A DNA stretch of 64,000 bases from Gammaproteobacteria bacterium UBA7310 (GTDB lineage: Bacteria > Pseudomonadota > Gammaproteobacteria > Pseudomonadales > Ketobacteraceae). The stretch spans positions 1 to 64,000 of the forward strand of contig DKQK01000040.1 of assembly GCA_002471665.1 (NCBI GenBank), given 5' to 3'. A program made the translations under genes and the position numbers. This document shows, one piece after another, positions 9,311-18,351 of this stretch (position 1 is its first letter; each line of letters opens with the position of its first letter). A model generated the notes under the pieces. That model searched no databases. It was not told the origin of the DNA and saw nothing but the letters and a program-made list of their open reading frames with translations.

Positions 9311-9333
9311 AAAAACGGCAGCGATTGCTGCCG
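9311..9333 (-). terminator. Terminator-like hairpin in the argD leader
   Basis: On the minus strand a perfect 7-bp stem (CGGCAGC/GCTGCCG, loop AATC) is followed directly by TTTTTG, the form of an intrinsic terminator. It lies between the argD promoter and start codon, only a few bases after the predicted transcription start. It could attenuate argD-argF, protect the 5' end, or end a different minus-strand transcript. No leader peptide rich in Arg codons is evident. Confidence 0.6.
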
Positions 9334-9345
9334 ACGAAACCCGTA

Positions 9346-9374
9346 ATCATAGTCCTATAATATGACACTTGCAA
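9346..9374 (-). promoter_or_regulatory. Sigma-70 promoter for argD-argF
   Basis: Reading the minus strand, TTGCAA (9374-9369) is separated by exactly 17 bases from TATGAT (9351-9346). Both are close to the sigma-70 consensus. The predicted start is near 9339, giving a leader of about 77 bases to the argD ATG. No convincing ArgR box was recognised by eye. Confidence 0.65.
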
Positions 9375-9529
9375 TCTTGTGAGGGGCTCCCGGGCCTTGA
9401 TATATCAGGGTTTTCACCTCTGGCAACCGAAAGCTGTCGTTTTTCGCCGTTGATCCCGTTGCAGGTTTGGGAAACCATGGTGGCTGACGGTATGCCGAAC
9501 GGAACCCCCCTGGTCACAATCCACCTGCT

Positions 9530-9564
9530 ATGAATTCCATTGAACAGTTATGAATGCCATTGAA
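9530..9564 (+). repeat. Imperfect 20-bp tandem repeat creating a mini-ORF at the hyuB start
   Basis: ATGAATTCCATTGAA (9530) recurs 20 bases later as ATGAATGCCATTGAA (9550), with one mismatch in 15. The first copy opens a seven-codon ORF (MNSIEQL) whose TGA overlaps the ATG of the hydantoinase-B gene in an ATGA arrangement. No ribosome-binding site is evident before either ATG. Confidence 0.55.
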
Positions 9565-11184
9565 TTGAGTCTCTTTTCCAGTCGAATTGAATCCATCTGT
9601 GACGAAATGGGGGCCGCTCTCAAGCGCTCGGCGTTTTCCCCCAATATCAAGGATCGCCTGGATTTTTCCTGCGCCATCTTTGATGCCCGGGGGCAGTTGA
9701 CCGCACAAGCTGCCCATATACCAGTGCACCTGGGCAGCATGGCCTACGCCATGGAATACATCATTGCCGAGGTGGAATGGCAGGCGGGTGATATGGTGGT
9801 GGTGAATGATCCCTTCAAAGGCGGTACCCATTTGCCCGATGTCACGGTGATTGCACCACTGTTTGTGGAAGGGCGGCTGCTTGCCTTTGTTGCCAATCGC
9901 GCCCACCACGCCAACATTGGTGCCACGGCACCGGGTTCCATGCCGGTGTCCCGTACCTTGCAGGAAGAGGGCATTGTGATTCCACCCACGCACCTGTTGC
10001 GGGCCGGAGTCTGGTGCAACGCGGTGCTGGAGCAACTGGCGGGCTTGGCGCCCGGCACATTGCAATCGACAGAGGCCGCTTGTGCAGAGGCCCAGGGCGG
10101 GGAACCCCCTCTGGGGGCCCACACCCTGGCGGCCATGGGGGATTTTACCGCCCAGGTCAGCGCCAATCGCACCGGTTTGTCCCGGTTACAGGAATTGGTT
10201 ACCCGCTATGGCCAGGCCCGTTATCAGAAGATGGTGGCGGCATTGAATGAGTATGCCGCCCGGGTGGCCGCCGACAGCCTCCGGCAGATTCCTGATGGTT
10301 GCTATGAGTTTGCCGATCAACTGGACGATGATGGCGCCGGTACCCGGGATATAGCAATACGGGCTCGGATAGAGGTGATGGATGGGCAGGTGGCCGTGGA
10401 TTTCAGTGGCACATCACAGCAGGTGCCGGGCAATGTGAACTGCCCGCTGTCGGTGGCCGCCGCGGCGGTGTTTTATGTGTTCCGGTGTTTGATGCCGGCC
10501 CGGATTCCAGCCTGCGCCGGCGCATTTCGAGGGGTGACGCTGCGGGCGGAGGCCGGCAGTTTGCTTAATGCGCGTTATCCGGCGGCGGTGGCAGCGGGCA
10601 ACGTGGAAACCAGCACACGGGTGGTGGATGTGGTCATTGGAGCTTTGGCACAGGCCATTCCCCGGCGCCTGGCTGCCGCCAGCCACGGTAGTATGAATAA
10701 TGTCGCCATGGGGGCGATCAAAGCCGACGGCAGTCGCTGGGACTATTATGAAACCATGGGTGGCGGGATGGGCGCTTATGCGTCCGGTGCTGGTTTAAGC
10801 GCGGTGCAGACACACATGACCAACACCCTGAATACCCCGGTGGAAAGCCTTGAGCTGCATTATCCCCTGCAGGTAAACCGCTACCAGATACGCCGCGGGT
10901 CCGGCGGTGCCGGGCAGCATCGTGGCGGCGACGGGTTGCTGAGGGAGCTGTGCTTCAAGCAGCCCGCTACCGTTTCGCTGCTGACAGAGCGCCGCACCAG
11001 CCAGCCCTGGGGCTGGGCGGGCGGCAGTGCTGGGCAACGGGGCGAGAACCGGCTCAATGGCGTACCGCTGGCAGCCAAGACTACGTTCGAGGTGGTACCC
11101 GGCGATGTACTGGCCATTGCCACGCCCGGCGGCGGCGGGTGGGGGCCGCCCACGGAAGAATCGCCAAAACAGGGCATCAGGTAA
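9550..11184 (+). CDS. Hydantoinase B/oxoprolinase family protein
   Basis: A 544-aa homologue of the HyuB subunit of ATP-dependent N-methylhydantoinase, acetophenone carboxylase and 5-oxoprolinase enzymes. Family blocks are clear: AAHIPVHLGSM near residue 60, VVNDPFKGGTHLPDVTV, NRAHHANIGATAPGSMP, and the C-terminal RRGSGGAGQHRGGDG and GGGGWGPP. These enzymes normally need an A subunit (HyuA, ATP-binding), and no such gene adjoins it. It is followed after 36 bases by a molybdopterin oxidoreductase gene on the same strand. The substrate is unknown. Confidence 0.88.
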   Translation: MNAIELSLFSSRIESICDEMGAALKRSAFSPNIKDRLDFSCAIFDARGQLTAQAAHIPVHLGSMAYAMEYIIAEVEWQAGDMVVVNDPFKGGTHLPDVTVIAPLFVEGRLLAFVANRAHHANIGATAPGSMPVSRTLQEEGIVIPPTHLLRAGVWCNAVLEQLAGLAPGTLQSTEAACAEAQGGEPPLGAHTLAAMGDFTAQVSANRTGLSRLQELVTRYGQARYQKMVAALNEYAARVAADSLRQIPDGCYEFADQLDDDGAGTRDIAIRARIEVMDGQVAVDFSGTSQQVPGNVNCPLSVAAAAVFYVFRCLMPARIPACAGAFRGVTLRAEAGSLLNARYPAAVAAGNVETSTRVVDVVIGALAQAIPRRLAAASHGSMNNVAMGAIKADGSRWDYYETMGGGMGAYASGAGLSAVQTHMTNTLNTPVESLELHYPLQVNRYQIRRGSGGAGQHRGGDGLLRELCFKQPATVSLLTERRTSQPWGWAGGSAGQRGENRLNGVPLAAKTTFEVVPGDVLAIATPGGGGWGPPTEESPKQGIR

Positions 11185-11220
11185 CTCATAACATAAGATA
11201 AACGGAGAGAGGATTCGGGA

Positions 11221-13320
11221 ATGTCGGAGCAACAGATTCACTATCGGGTATGCCATTTGTGTGAGGCCATGTGTGGCCTTGAGATCACGACAGAGCAGGA
11301 TCAGGTGGTGTCCATCAAAGGGGATGGGGCTGATCCCTTCAGCCAGGGCTATGTGTGCCCGAAATCCACGGCCATTGCCGATATACACGAAGACCCGGAC
11401 CGCATCCGGCAGCCCATGCAGCGGGTGGGGCAGCAATGGCAACCCATCGAGTGGGAGGCAGCCTTTGACCTGGTGGCGAAACGGCTGCTGGAAGTGCAGT
11501 CGGCCCATGGCAACAACGCAGTGGGGGTGTATCTGGGGAATCCATCAGTGCACAACTGGGGCATGCTGACCCACGGTGCCAATTTCTTTAAACCCCTTAA
11601 AACCAAGAGCCGGTTTTCCGCCACGTCCGTGGATCAGTTGCCTCACCAATTGATGTGCTATTGGATGTTCGGTCATCAGGTACAGGTGCCGGTGCCGGAT
11701 ATCGACCGCACCGAGTATCTGATCATAGTGGGTGGTAATCCGATGGCATCAAACGGCAGCCTGTGGAGTGTGCCGGGTTTTCGGTTGCGGGCCAAAGCCC
11801 TGCAAAAGCGTGGTGGCAAGCTGGTGGTGATTGACCCCCGCCGCAGCGAGACTGCAGTCATCGCCGATCAGCATGAATTTGTGCGCCCCGGCACCGATGC
11901 CTTTTTGTTGCTGGCCATGGCCCGGGAGATTTTTGCCAACGGCTGGGTCAAGACCGGTCACCTTAGCGGCCATCTTGCCGATCTGGATAAGGCAGAGCAG
12001 GCGGTTGCTGAATTTACCCTGGAGATGGCGGCGGAAAAAACCGGGATTGCGGCGGATACCATTCGCCAGTTGGCTTATGATCTGGCCCATACGGAGCGGG
12101 CTGCCATTTATGGCCGCATGGGAATCTCGGTGCAGCAGTTTGGAGCCATCTGCCAATGGGGAATTCAGCTGTTGAATATCATTACCGGCCATCTGGATGT
12201 GCCCGGCGGCTATACCTTCAGTTTGCCGGCCGTGGATATGGTGTGGGGGCCCATGAACAAACCCGGGCATTTTAATGCCTGGCAAACCCGGGTAAGAGGC
12301 TTGCCGGAATTCGGTGGTGAACTGCCAAGCAGTGCCCTGGCGGAAGAGATCCTCACCCCTGGGGAAGGGCAGATCCGGGCACTGGTGACCGGGGCCGGCA
12401 ATCCGGTACTGTCTACCCCCAATGGTGAGCAGCTGGAGGGAGCGTTGGAAGGGCTCGACTTCATGGTGTCGCTGGATTTCTACATCAATGAAACCACCCG
12501 CTTTGCCGATGTGATACTGCCGCCCACCAGCCCCCTGGAACATGATCATTATGATCTGGCGTTGTCTGCCTTTGCGGTTCGCAATGTGGCCAAATACAGC
12601 CAGCCGGTGTTCGATAAGCCAGCCGGCGCCCTGCACGACTGGGAAATCCTGGCGGCACTGGGTGAGCGGGTGAGCCGGCTCAAGGGCATGGAGCCGATGC
12701 CTGCCTATCCACCGGAGATGGTACTGAATATGGGGCTGCAAAGCGGCCCTTACAAAGACCAATTGAACCTGCAGATGTTGAAGGATAATCCCCATGGGGT
12801 GGACATGGGGCCCCATGAAAGCCAGTTCCCCGAACGTCTGGTGCATGCTGATAAAATGATTCGCTGTGCCCCTGCTCCGGTGCTGGAGGATTTGCAGCGG
12901 TTGCTGGCGCACAGTGATCAGCAAGAGGATCATCCGTTCCGCTTGATTGGACGCCGTCATGTGCGCAGCAATAACAGCTGGATGCATAATTATCAGCGCC
13001 TGGTGAAAGGCAAGGGGCGTTGCCAGCTCATGATGCACCCGGATGACGTCAGCCGGCTTGGCCTGCAGAGCGGGCAGTCGGTGGCAGTGAGTTCCCGGGT
13101 TGGCCGGGTGGTGGCGGAACTGGAGGCCACCGATGAAGTGATGCCCGGTGTGGTGAGCCTGCCCCATGGCTGGGGCCATGGCCGCAATGGCGTGCAGGCG
13201 CAGATTGCCCAGGCTCACGCCGGGGTGAGCGTCAATGACCTTACCGATGATCAGTTTTTGGATGAGTTGTCCGGTAATGCCGCATTGAACGGGGTACCGG
13301 TGGCCATCAGTGCGGCCTGA
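11221..13320 (+). CDS. Molybdopterin-dependent oxidoreductase (DMSO reductase superfamily)
   Basis: A 699-aa Mo-bisMGD enzyme. The N-terminal [4Fe-4S] site is CHLCEAMC (Cys11, 14, 18) plus Cys46 in GYVCPK. The catalytic domain contains IIVGGNPMASNGS, VIDPRRSETA and a FADVILPPTSPLEHD segment. The C-terminal molybdopterin-binding domain starts about residue 580 and includes NNSWMHN and LPHGWGHG. No twin-arginine signal is seen, so it is likely cytoplasmic. No electron-transfer or membrane subunits are adjacent. A GGAG-type ribosome-binding site precedes the ATG. It may be co-transcribed with the hydantoinase-B gene. The substrate cannot be deduced. Confidence 0.88.
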   Translation: MSEQQIHYRVCHLCEAMCGLEITTEQDQVVSIKGDGADPFSQGYVCPKSTAIADIHEDPDRIRQPMQRVGQQWQPIEWEAAFDLVAKRLLEVQSAHGNNAVGVYLGNPSVHNWGMLTHGANFFKPLKTKSRFSATSVDQLPHQLMCYWMFGHQVQVPVPDIDRTEYLIIVGGNPMASNGSLWSVPGFRLRAKALQKRGGKLVVIDPRRSETAVIADQHEFVRPGTDAFLLLAMAREIFANGWVKTGHLSGHLADLDKAEQAVAEFTLEMAAEKTGIAADTIRQLAYDLAHTERAAIYGRMGISVQQFGAICQWGIQLLNIITGHLDVPGGYTFSLPAVDMVWGPMNKPGHFNAWQTRVRGLPEFGGELPSSALAEEILTPGEGQIRALVTGAGNPVLSTPNGEQLEGALEGLDFMVSLDFYINETTRFADVILPPTSPLEHDHYDLALSAFAVRNVAKYSQPVFDKPAGALHDWEILAALGERVSRLKGMEPMPAYPPEMVLNMGLQSGPYKDQLNLQMLKDNPHGVDMGPHESQFPERLVHADKMIRCAPAPVLEDLQRLLAHSDQQEDHPFRLIGRRHVRSNNSWMHNYQRLVKGKGRCQLMMHPDDVSRLGLQSGQSVAVSSRVGRVVAELEATDEVMPGVVSLPHGWGHGRNGVQAQIAQAHAGVSVNDLTDDQFLDELSGNAALNGVPVAISAA

Positions 13321-13397
13321 TTGCCACACGGTGAATGTGGTGTTAGTCGCGCCGGGCTTTGCTACAATAGGTCAAATCTCAGATTAGTAGGTGGATT

Positions 13398-13715
13398 ATG
13401 GAAACGCTTGACGTCATTAAAGATCAGATTGGTACCAACTCGGTTTTGTTGTACATGAAGGGGACTCCCCAGTTCCCTCAGTGTGGTTTCTCGGCCCGGG
13501 CGGTTGAGGCGTTGATGTCGGTGGGCAAACCTTTTGCCTATGTAAACATTCTGGAACACCCGGATATCCGCTCTGAGTTACCCAAGTACGCGAACTGGCC
13601 CACTTTCCCTCAATTGTGGGTTAAAGGTGAACTGGTGGGTGGCAGTGATATTATTCTGGAAATGGCGCAGGAGGGTGAACTGAAAACCCTGGTGGAAGAA
13701 GCCTCGCCGGAATAA
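13398..13715 (+). CDS. grxD: Monothiol glutaredoxin Grx4
   Basis: A 105-aa monothiol glutaredoxin of the GrxD class, which binds a glutathione-coordinated [2Fe-2S] cluster as a dimer and takes part in Fe-S delivery. The CGFS active site is at residues 29-32, with KGTPQFPQ before it and NWPTFPQLWVKGELVGGSDI after it (cis-Pro and glutathione-binding segment). The length is that of single-domain Grx4 proteins. It is monocistronic by layout, with a bidirectional terminator after it. Confidence 0.95.
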   Translation: METLDVIKDQIGTNSVLLYMKGTPQFPQCGFSARAVEALMSVGKPFAYVNILEHPDIRSELPKYANWPTFPQLWVKGELVGGSDIILEMAQEGELKTLVEEASPE

Positions 13716-13733
13716 CGCATTTCAACACAGCCG

Positions 13734-13764
13734 AAAAAAAGCGCCATCTTGGCGCTTTTTTTTT
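13734..13764. terminator. Bidirectional intrinsic terminator between grxD and the GGDEF/EAL gene
   Basis: A 5-bp GC stem (GCGCC/GGCGC, loop ATCTT) is extended by a run of seven A on the left and nine T on the right. It works as a terminator for grxD on the plus strand and for the convergent GGDEF/EAL gene on the minus strand. Confidence 0.85.
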
Positions 13765-13784
13765 GTGAGGGTGCCGGTGCTGGT

Positions 13785-16166
13785 TTACAGGCCCATACCC
13801 ACTTTTCCCAATTTTTTTATCCGCTGGTTGTCCACGCTGCAGAAGTGGCCTTCAAAGAAACTCATGGCCTGCTGTGGTTCCGTGGGCTTGGCAAAATAGA
13901 AGCCCTGAATATAGTCACACTCCCGTTGCTGCAAGAGCTCAAGTTGTTCCTTGGTTTCGACCCCTTCGGCCACCACGTGTAATTGCAGGCTTTTTGCCAG
14001 GCCGATAATGGATTCCAGCACCTTCAGTGATTCCGGGTTGGAATCGATATCGCGAATAAACGTGCGGTCAATTTTGAGGGTGTCGATGGGGAACTTGAGC
14101 AAATAGGCCAGGGAGGAATAGCCGGTGCCAAAGTCATCCAGCGCAATGCGTACCCCCAATGATTTGATTTCGTTCAGGAGTGCCACCGCATGCTTTTCAT
14201 TCTGCATCAGGCCGGATTCGGTAATTTCAATTTCCAGCTGTTCGGGGCGGATATCGAAATTGCCCAGGGCCTGCTTGATGGTGTGTAACGGGTTGCCGTA
14301 GTTCAACTGTACCGGGGACAGGTTGGTGGAAACCGTCACGTTCTTGTAGCCTTTTCGATTCCAGAATTCGATCTGGCGACAGGTTTGTTCGATGGCCCAG
14401 TCCCCCAGGGTCTGGATATAGCCGGAATCCTCTGCCAGGGGGATAAACAGTCCGGGGCTGATCATACCCTTCTCTGGGTGCACCCAGCGCATCAGGGTTT
14501 CAAATTCAAAGCGGGTCTCGCCGAACAGGGGGACTTTAGGCTGGTAGTACAGAATGAATTCGTTGTTGGCAAGGGCGGTGCGCATGGACGCTTCCAGCTC
14601 GATGCGCTCCAGCACCGGCTTGTTCATTTTCGAATCGTAAAAGCGGGAATGGCTTTTGCCGCTGGCTTTGGCTGCGTACATGGCAGTGTCCGCATTTTTC
14701 AGCAGCGCTTCCGGAGTGCGCCCGTCTTTGGGATACATGGAGATTCCGATGCTGGCACTGATGAATACATCGTTGCCGTGCAGCACAAAGGGTTTGGACA
14801 GATTTTGTAGAATCCGCGACGCCACTTTTGCAGCTTCTTCCGGCGAATTGATTTTCGACAGCACCAGGGTGAATTCATCGCCGCCGAGGCGGGCAATGAC
14901 CGATTCGGCATCATGCAAAGCCAGGCGATTGCTGGGCGCCAGCACATCGTGGCTGCGGATGCATTCCTTTAAACGAGAACTGACCTGCATGAGCAACTCG
15001 TCACCCACTTCGTGGCCCAGGCCATCATTGATGTGTTTGAAATTATCCAGATCAAAAAACAGAATGGCCGCCTGGTGTCCGGACACCTGGGATTTTTCAA
15101 TCAATTGCTGAATGGTATCGATGAAGCTTACCTTGTTGGGTAACCCGGTCAGTGAATCAAAGTAAGCCAGTTCTTCAATGTGTTGTGAGGTATCCTGCAA
15201 ATGCTGGCGCATGGTCTCCAGCGACTGGGAAAGCGCTCCCAGCTCGTCATCCCGCCGCAGTGGTTTGACCGGATTGAAGTTGCCGTTGGTGATGTTTTGC
15301 GTCAACACCCGAAGGCGCTGCAATGGGTCGGTAACCAGGCTTGCCACGCTGCGGTGCAATACCAGCAAACTGAGCAGGCCGGCGGCGATGGCGACATAAC
15401 TGAGCATGTTGTTCAGCGTATCTCCGCTGGCATCGATTTCCACAGTGGGGGTGAGACTGACCATACTCAGTGAGTCTCCGATGGGGGTACTGTTCACCAG
15501 GTAGTGATTACTGTTCCAGAACAGGCTTGCGGTGTTCTGCAGATCTTCTGTTTCCAGCAACTGATGTATGGACAGATCCTCGGTTAATGCCGAACCCTGT
15601 TCCATCAGCACCAGCAGTACATTCGACGTGCGGCGGGCTTTCTGAATAAAGTTTTCCATTTGCTGCAGGCGGATTACGGTTTTAATGGTGAACCCGGCTG
15701 CTATGTTCGCAACCGCCGGTTGCTGCAGCAGCAGATACAGCTTTTGCTTATTGTGAAAGAAAGTAAAGCCGTCGCTGGTGTTGCCTGGAGGCTCTACCCA
15801 TTCTGTATCAGGGTGGGCGCGGGCGATGGATTGACCGTTGGCATTCAGTATCTCGGCAAACTGAAGCCGGGGTTGGCGGCGCTGGAAACGTTGCAATTCG
15901 GCTTGTATGGTCGCCGGCTCCGTGGCGGCGTGCTGAAATGCTGCAACCAATGGCGGATAGTTGAGAATTTCCGCCAGCAGGTCAGCGCTGGTGGTGCGGG
16001 CGGAGGCGACGTTCCACTGCATCTGATCGCTGAGTATCTGGTTCTGGCGGGCAATACTGTCGTCCACCATACCCGCAAAATAGTGACGGGTGATATAGGA
16101 GTTCAGCAGCAGGGGCACTACCACCAACGGAAACAGAATGGCGAGGAACTTGGTTTGAAGCTTCAT
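13785..16166 (-). CDS. Membrane GGDEF-EAL c-di-GMP protein with HAMP domain
   Basis: A 793-aa bifunctional-type c-di-GMP protein. TM1 is at residues 5-24, a periplasmic sensor follows (about 25-255), TM2 is at about 256-271, and then HAMP (272-320). GGDEF (about 335-500) has an intact ARLGGDEF at 428-432 and an unusually long segment just before it. EAL (about 520-790) has ETL instead of EAL at 556-558, but keeps the catalytic Glu and the DDFGTGYSSL loop, so phosphodiesterase activity is plausible. I placed the start at the ATG at 16166, preceded by CAGG; a longer reading to 16247 lacks support. It diverges from the PilZ-like gene. Confidence 0.9.
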   Translation of the reverse strand: MKLQTKFLAILFPLVVVPLLLNSYITRHYFAGMVDDSIARQNQILSDQMQWNVASARTTSADLLAEILNYPPLVAAFQHAATEPATIQAELQRFQRRQPRLQFAEILNANGQSIARAHPDTEWVEPPGNTSDGFTFFHNKQKLYLLLQQPAVANIAAGFTIKTVIRLQQMENFIQKARRTSNVLLVLMEQGSALTEDLSIHQLLETEDLQNTASLFWNSNHYLVNSTPIGDSLSMVSLTPTVEIDASGDTLNNMLSYVAIAAGLLSLLVLHRSVASLVTDPLQRLRVLTQNITNGNFNPVKPLRRDDELGALSQSLETMRQHLQDTSQHIEELAYFDSLTGLPNKVSFIDTIQQLIEKSQVSGHQAAILFFDLDNFKHINDGLGHEVGDELLMQVSSRLKECIRSHDVLAPSNRLALHDAESVIARLGGDEFTLVLSKINSPEEAAKVASRILQNLSKPFVLHGNDVFISASIGISMYPKDGRTPEALLKNADTAMYAAKASGKSHSRFYDSKMNKPVLERIELEASMRTALANNEFILYYQPKVPLFGETRFEFETLMRWVHPEKGMISPGLFIPLAEDSGYIQTLGDWAIEQTCRQIEFWNRKGYKNVTVSTNLSPVQLNYGNPLHTIKQALGNFDIRPEQLEIEITESGLMQNEKHAVALLNEIKSLGVRIALDDFGTGYSSLAYLLKFPIDTLKIDRTFIRDIDSNPESLKVLESIIGLAKSLQLHVVAEGVETKEQLELLQQRECDYIQGFYFAKPTEPQQAMSFFEGHFCSVDNQRIKKLGKVGMGL

Positions 16167-16360
16167 ATAACCTGCAACTGCAATGATACGGGCAACTACC
16201 AACAGTATAGTGAGCCCAATTAGGTGGAGGGGGTCAGCAAAGGGCAATGTCTATAGAAATTTCCATGCTTTTCCGCTAATTGCTTATTCCCAAACAGTTT
16301 TTTGTATTTTAGTTCAATTTTGATAATGTGAAACGCGTCACAGTCAGGAGGTGTACCCTA

Positions 16361-16669
16361 ATGCCGACTTCCCGCTTTCTACATGATGTGCGCGTGTTTG
16401 ATGAAAACGGCACTCATGTTATCGGACATGTTATGTCCGTGGATGATCAAGGCTTGTTGATGCTATCGGACATAGCAGTAGAGGCTGAAAAAGAACTGTC
16501 CTTTATGTTGGAGGACGTTACCCGCATTGAGTCCGGGCGCATGGCGTCTTTCTCCGCTACCTGTGGTTCCTGTGAGTTGGTGCAAAGTGTGCTGGATATG
16601 TATCAGGTGCGCTTGAACTTCACGCATTTATCCAATGCAGCCAGCGCAGTGACCCGCTCCCTGCATTGA
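16361..16669 (+). CDS. PilZ-like small protein (possible c-di-GMP effector)
   Basis: A 102-aa beta-rich protein. The N-terminal RFLHDVRVFDENG...GHVMSVDDQGLLML pattern is like the first half of a PilZ domain, but the canonical RxxxR is not clear and the DxSxxG motif is reduced to DDQGL, so c-di-GMP binding may be lost. The ATG at 16361 has AGGAGG at 16345-16350. An in-frame GTG at 16328 is less likely. It diverges from the membrane GGDEF/EAL gene across about 195 bp. The PilZ call is tentative. Confidence 0.55.
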   Translation: MPTSRFLHDVRVFDENGTHVIGHVMSVDDQGLLMLSDIAVEAEKELSFMLEDVTRIESGRMASFSATCGSCELVQSVLDMYQVRLNFTHLSNAASAVTRSLH

Positions 16670-16774
16670 GCCGGACCCGCTCAGTGGATTTAAATGGCGG
16701 CCGGGGCTTGACGAATTCCGCTTGCTGATGGAGTCTTGTTACAACAATAACTCCATGGTTTAGTAAGGAATTTT

Positions 16775-18175
16775 ATGCATTGGCCGGTTCAGGTAGTGGA
16801 ATGTCTGGCAGGTAAGGTTGACCTGGGACAACATATTACCCTCAAAGGATGGGTGCGCACCCGCCGTGATTCCAAGGCGGGGTTTTCATTCATTAATCTG
16901 CACGATGGATCCTGTTTCGACGGTATCCAGGTCGTAGCGGACAACTCGCTTGCCAATTACGAAGACGACATTCTGAAACTGGGAGCGGGCTGCAGTATTG
17001 CGGTCAGTGGTGAGGTGGTGGCCTCCCAGGGCAAGGAACAATCCATCGAAATCAAGGCCACCCAGGTTACGGTCATGGGGTGGGTGGATGATCCGGAGAC
17101 CTATCCGGTCGCGAAAAAGCGCCATACCTTTGAGTATCTGCGTAGCGTGGCGCACCTGCGGCCCCGCACCAATACCTTTGGCGCCATCGCGCGCATTCGC
17201 AACAGCGCGTCCCAGGCCATCCACCGCTATTTCCACCAGCGAAACTTTTATTGGGTAAACACACCGATCATTACCGCCAGCGATTGTGAGGGGGCCGGCG
17301 AGATGTTCCGGGTCAGTACGCTGGATCTGCTGAACACACCCAAAACCGACCAGGGGGCAGTGGATTTCAGCCAGGATTTCTTTGCCGACGAGGCCTACCT
17401 CACCGTATCGGGGCAGTTGAATGGTGAAGCCTATTGCACAGCCCTGTCACGGGTATACACCTTTGGCCCGACCTTCCGTGCCGAAAACTCCCATACCAGC
17501 CGTCATCTGGCGGAATTCTGGATGGTGGAACCGGAACTGGCCTTTGCCGACCTGCACACCAATGCCGATATGGCGGAAGAATTTCTGCAGTTTGTATTCA
17601 AGGCGGTTCTGGATGAGCGCGAAGACGATATGAGTTTCTTTGCCAAGCACATCAATCAACAGGCCATCAGCCGGCTGGAAAATGTCATCGCCTCGGAATT
17701 CGTGCGCATGGAGTATTCCGAAGCCATTCAGATCCTTGAAAAAAGCGGCAAGACCTTTGAGTACCCGGTGCAGTGGGGCCTGGATCTGCAATCCGAGCAT
17801 GAGCGCTATCTGGCGGAGGAGTATGTGGGGCGCCCGGTGATCCTGATGAACTATCCGCAAGCCATCAAAGCGTTCTACATGCGGGAAAACGACGATGGTC
17901 AGACCTGTGCCGCCATGGATGTGCTGGCGCCGGGGATCGGTGAGATCATCGGCGGCAGTCAGCGCGAGGAGCGGCTCGAGGTGCTGGATCGAAAAATGGC
18001 GGCCCTGGGCTTGACGGAAAACCTGTGGTGGTACCGAGATCTGCGCCGTTACGGCACCATCCCTCATGCTGGTTTTGGTTTGGGGTTTGAGCGTTTGCTG
18101 AATTACATCACCGGGATGGAGAATATTCGTGATGCCGTTCCTTTCCCGCGGGTACCGGGCAGCGCTCCGTTTTAA
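16775..18175 (+). CDS. asnS: Asparaginyl-tRNA synthetase
   Basis: AsnRS charges tRNA-Asn. The 466-aa class-IIb synthetase has an N-terminal OB-fold anticodon domain (GWVRTRRDSKAGFSFI, residues 25-40), motif 2 (FRAENSHTSRHLAEFWMVEPE split as FRAENSHTS and EFWMVEPE) and motif 3 GFGLGFERLL near the C-terminus. The length equals that of E. coli AsnS. The start at 16775 is preceded by AAGGA. It stands alone on its strand with no clear terminator. Confidence 0.96.
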   Translation: MHWPVQVVECLAGKVDLGQHITLKGWVRTRRDSKAGFSFINLHDGSCFDGIQVVADNSLANYEDDILKLGAGCSIAVSGEVVASQGKEQSIEIKATQVTVMGWVDDPETYPVAKKRHTFEYLRSVAHLRPRTNTFGAIARIRNSASQAIHRYFHQRNFYWVNTPIITASDCEGAGEMFRVSTLDLLNTPKTDQGAVDFSQDFFADEAYLTVSGQLNGEAYCTALSRVYTFGPTFRAENSHTSRHLAEFWMVEPELAFADLHTNADMAEEFLQFVFKAVLDEREDDMSFFAKHINQQAISRLENVIASEFVRMEYSEAIQILEKSGKTFEYPVQWGLDLQSEHERYLAEEYVGRPVILMNYPQAIKAFYMRENDDGQTCAAMDVLAPGIGEIIGGSQREERLEVLDRKMAALGLTENLWWYRDLRRYGTIPHAGFGLGFERLLNYITGMENIRDAVPFPRVPGSAPF

Positions 18176-18351
18176 CACGCGGTTACCTGCTATCACAGGC
18201 TAAGAAGTTTAGTTTTGAAGCTTGAGTATTGCCGTCACATAAACGCCCTTATGACACACAAAAAGTAAACGGAGATTGCGCTTGTTGTGTGTCAGTATGC
18301 CTGCCGAGTCCTAACCCCGTTTTCGCGCTAGTACCAAGGTGGTTGACCGGT

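Noticed and set aside
11749..13329. Long minus-strand open frame (526 codons) opposite the molybdopterin oxidoreductase gene
   Set aside because: It is antisense to a strongly supported gene, its composition is rich in His/Gln/Ile as expected from a shadow frame, and it shows no domain or ribosome-binding site.
18229..18351. Extended N-terminus of the alpha/beta hydrolase
   Set aside because: The extra residues (a Cys-rich, Pro-rich stretch) do not resemble the family start, and the TTG at 18352 has a better ribosome-binding site.
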